A stretch of 22,727 nucleotides of DNA from a virus, in the IMG/VR virus record IMGVR_UViG_3300042446_001086, positions 1-22,727 of that record. One strand, written 5' to 3'. Within the stretch, counting starts at the first letter, position 1. Every line of letters begins with the position of its first letter. Positions 21,117 through 22,727 of this stretch are shown here, piece by piece. The notes beneath the pieces were generated by a model. The model ran no database searches and was not told where the DNA came from. It saw nothing but the letters and a program-made list of their open reading frames with translations. Position numbers and translations under genes: made by a program.

Positions 21117-21484
21117 GCAATTATGTTACGTAGTACTTCGGGATGGGTTCTAAATTTTTCAGCGTACCCTAAACTACTGCTCTTAAATCTGTTATAATTT
21201 AATATTTCAGAAACAAGGCCAGATAATGCAACATCGTCTAGACCTTTTAATGTATCTAAAATTTGCATAGGATTGTAATCATCTTGTTTAGCTTGTCTAA
21301 TAATTGTAATTGCAATTGACTCGGCTGATACTTCTGCAAAACCTCTTGCAGTAAAATACCCTTTCATAGCTGCTAACACAGATGAATTAATTTCAACTGG
21401 CATAGAAAAATAAGAATCAAATGCTTGTATAGTCAAATCTTGACTAGTGTTATTAACTGGAATATTAGAATAGGATGAATTCAT
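21113..21484 (-). CDS. Conserved structural-block protein, 123 aa
   Basis: 123 aa, with a conserved-looking core: FDSYFSMPVEINSSVLAAMKGYF, FAEVSAESIAITIIRQAKQDDYNPMQILDTLKGL and LSGLVSEILNYNRFKSSSLGY, all amphipathic helices. I recall near-identical patterns in T4-like cyanophages beside gp4 and baseplate genes, where it is listed as a virion structural protein. AAAGG from the end of the gp54-like gene provides the ribosome-binding site. A tail or neck role is likely from context, not proven. Confidence 0.75.
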   Translation of the reverse strand: MNSSYSNIPVNNTSQDLTIQAFDSYFSMPVEINSSVLAAMKGYFTARGFAEVSAESIAITIIRQAKQDDYNPMQILDTLKGLDDVALSGLVSEILNYNRFKSSSLGYAEKFRTHPEVLRNIIA

Positions 21485-21486
21485 TT

Positions 21487-22638
21487 TTAACCTTTAGGGG
21501 GAAATAAAATTGCAGCTGGGTTTGCTCTAACTTTACCATCTACACTGGTATTGAATGCTTTGAAGATATTAATACCAACACCGCCGGGAAGTGTAAAGAT
21601 GCCCACCTGACTTTCAGTGCTAGGCGGAGAAGCATACTTGCCCGGTGCTGTTTTAGTAAGAGCACCAAGTGCGCCACTGGCAATATTATACCCAGTAGCT
21701 TTAGATCTAATTATGCCTGTAGAGTTAACATAATTTTTAGCCAAGATAGTGGCAATGTCTAACAAGGGATTAGGAGCTTGATAGTTTCCTCCAACTCGAC
21801 CAAACACTCGTTGAGATCCAGGCTTATCAAATCCTGTTTCTTGTTTAATGTATGTAGGACTATTAATAGGATTGCCTGCAATTCCTAACGGGCTAGGAGT
21901 TTTATCATAATAAACTGTAGCAAAGCCAGGTGGATTTGTTTCAGGCACAATTCTGCCATAATCGTACAATACATTTTCGTATGCTACTGACATTCTATTC
22001 TGCATAACTCGGGCACCATCAGCTTGACTTAAACTATCGTGTGCCCATTCTGTAATTTTAGGATTTACTAATGTTATCTGAGTAAAATTTTGTTGATGTA
22101 ATGAATAGATATCAATGGATGTAATGAAGGGAATTTTTTGATTGTTATTGTAGATACCGTATTCGTGATCTTGTTCGCCGTACTTTGTGTCCCAATATGC
22201 AGTAGGTACTTCATTACCTTTCTCACCGTAGTTGCTATCTGCAAAATAATGTTTGTAATAGTTAACCCACAGTTTGTTAATAACATCTAAATTGTCATCG
22301 TGAAATTCCACGCTAACAGGAGAATACGTCAATTTAGTTTGTACAATTGTTTTTCTATTATATTGATTAACAGTTTCGTTGGCCACCGTAAACTTTGGTA
22401 GATCAATTTTCTTCACTAATACACCTACATTCGGAGATCCTTTTGTTCGCCATTCTTTATCCGATATCGCATCTTGATTTAAGTTGAATACTACATAATA
22501 TAAAAATCCAACTTTAGGGGTGAAGGCATAATTGTTATCAACATACAATCTACTTGCATGTTGGTAATCTCTTAGGTTAGGATATCCTTTAAGATAGCCC
22601 GTACTAGATAGGTAGTTAGTAAATGCGTTGCTGCTCAT
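21487..22638 (-). CDS. 54: Tail-tube-like baseplate protein (gp54-like tube initiator)
   Basis: 383 aa. The N-terminal section LRDYQHASRLYVDNN ... PKVGFLYYVVFNLN leads into KKIDLPKFTVANETVNQYNRK and VQTKLTYSPVSVEFHDD (about 77-115), then LWVNYYKHYF. This is the signature shared by T4-type tube proteins gp19 and gp54 (NQYNRKxxVxTKxxYxPVxxxFHDD). The length (gp54 is about 320 aa, gp19 about 163) and the extra C-terminal half favour gp54, which starts tube polymerisation on the baseplate. The C-terminal 120 residues are Gly/Pro/Ser-rich. No Shine-Dalgarno; CTAAATA lies five bases before the ATG, right after a strong terminator. Confidence 0.8.
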   Translation of the reverse strand: MSSNAFTNYLSSTGYLKGYPNLRDYQHASRLYVDNNYAFTPKVGFLYYVVFNLNQDAISDKEWRTKGSPNVGVLVKKIDLPKFTVANETVNQYNRKTIVQTKLTYSPVSVEFHDDNLDVINKLWVNYYKHYFADSNYGEKGNEVPTAYWDTKYGEQDHEYGIYNNNQKIPFITSIDIYSLHQQNFTQITLVNPKITEWAHDSLSQADGARVMQNRMSVAYENVLYDYGRIVPETNPPGFATVYYDKTPSPLGIAGNPINSPTYIKQETGFDKPGSQRVFGRVGGNYQAPNPLLDIATILAKNYVNSTGIIRSKATGYNIASGALGALTKTAPGKYASPPSTESQVGIFTLPGGVGINIFKAFNTSVDGKVRANPAAILFPPKG

Positions 22639-22643
22639 ACAAA

Positions 22644-22650
22644 TATTTAG
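22644..22650 (-). promoter_or_regulatory. Late-promoter-like CTAAATA box before the gp54-like gene
   Basis: CTAAATA on the minus strand, between the terminator and the gene, five bases from the ATG. It resembles the T4 late -10 element TATAAATA. With T4 geometry, transcription would begin at or next to the start codon. Confidence 0.5.
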
Positions 22651-22654
22651 TCAA

Positions 22655-22683
22655 ATAAAAAGCCCAGGTATTAAGCTGGGCTT
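22655..22683 (-). terminator. Intrinsic terminator before the gp54-like gene
   Basis: On the minus strand AAGCCCAG pairs with CTGGGCTT around an 8-nt loop (forward 22660-22667 with 22676-22683) and runs into TTTTATTT. An 8-bp GC-rich stem plus U tract is a classic Rho-independent terminator for the gene entering from the right edge. Confidence 0.88.
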
Positions 22684-22703
22684 GTTTATAGCTAGTGTAA
22701 CTA

Positions 22704-22727
22704 TTAACCTGTAGCTAGGCCTTGAGC
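22704..22727 (-). CDS. Last codons of the upstream gene (partial)
   Basis: On the minus strand the edge reads as AQGLATG followed by TAA (22706-22704), about 20 nt before a strong terminator. This is the expected place for the 3' end of a preceding minus-strand gene. The other two frames either stop early or run through the terminator hairpin. Only seven residues are visible, so nothing can be said about the product. Confidence 0.4.
   Translation of the reverse strand, partial: AQGLATG

Noticed and set aside
1-22727. tRNA genes, CRISPR arrays, insertion sequences
   Set aside because: No cloverleaf with a T-loop GTTCRA block, no regularly spaced repeats, and no transposase or terminal inverted repeats were seen on reading through.

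Overview
The window is part of the genome of a T4-like (Straboviridae-related) marine-type contractile-tailed phage. It is AT-rich and tightly packed. Every gene except a fragment at the left edge reads on the minus strand, and neighbouring genes usually overlap by a few bases (ATGA or TAATG junctions). Clear T4-type core proteins fix this identity: large terminase gp17, small terminase gp16, head-completion nuclease gp4, a gp54-type tail tube/baseplate protein, gp32, UvsX, UvsW and a probable gp62 clamp-loader subunit. The host cannot be named from the sequence. Heptose-type sugar genes and sigma70-like signals fit a Gram-negative bacterium.

Layout, read from right to left (the direction of transcription). 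22727-14311 is a structural/packaging block: the end of an unknown gene, a gp54-like protein, a conserved small protein, gp4, gp16, a conserved 195-aa protein, a 434-aa acidic protein with an EF-hand-like loop, gp17, and a 773-aa virion-type protein. Strong intrinsic terminators sit at the right edge, before gp17 and after the 773-aa gene. Late-promoter-like nTAAATA boxes lie 5-7 nt from the ATG of the genes that lack a Shine-Dalgarno sequence. 14165-7426 is a recombination/replication block: gp32, UvsX, two small conserved proteins, a HARP-like protein, UvsW, two conserved hypotheticals and a gp62-like protein. 7429-2214 holds small accessory genes: a zinc-finger protein and an array of short paralogues ending in a FxLRW motif. 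A three-gene lipid cassette (acyl carrier protein, membrane fatty acid desaturase, beta-ketoacyl-ACP synthase) interrupts this array. 2217-156 carries a cupin, split HldE-type nucleotidyltransferase and kinase genes, and finally a 192-aa miniature relative of the bacterial replicase DnaE, which converges tail to tail with a plus-strand gene.

How the genes work together: the right half packages DNA and finishes heads and tails; the middle drives recombination-dependent replication; the left half is accessory metabolism that probably reshapes host lipid and surface-sugar pools. The most unusual items are the miniature DnaE-like protein, which keeps all three catalytic aspartates in under 200 residues, and the translationally coupled ACP-desaturase-KAS cassette. 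Others are the tandem paralogues whose conserved C-terminal codons double as the next ribosome-binding site, an 18-residue motif shared by two virion-block proteins, and the apparent leaderless late transcripts.
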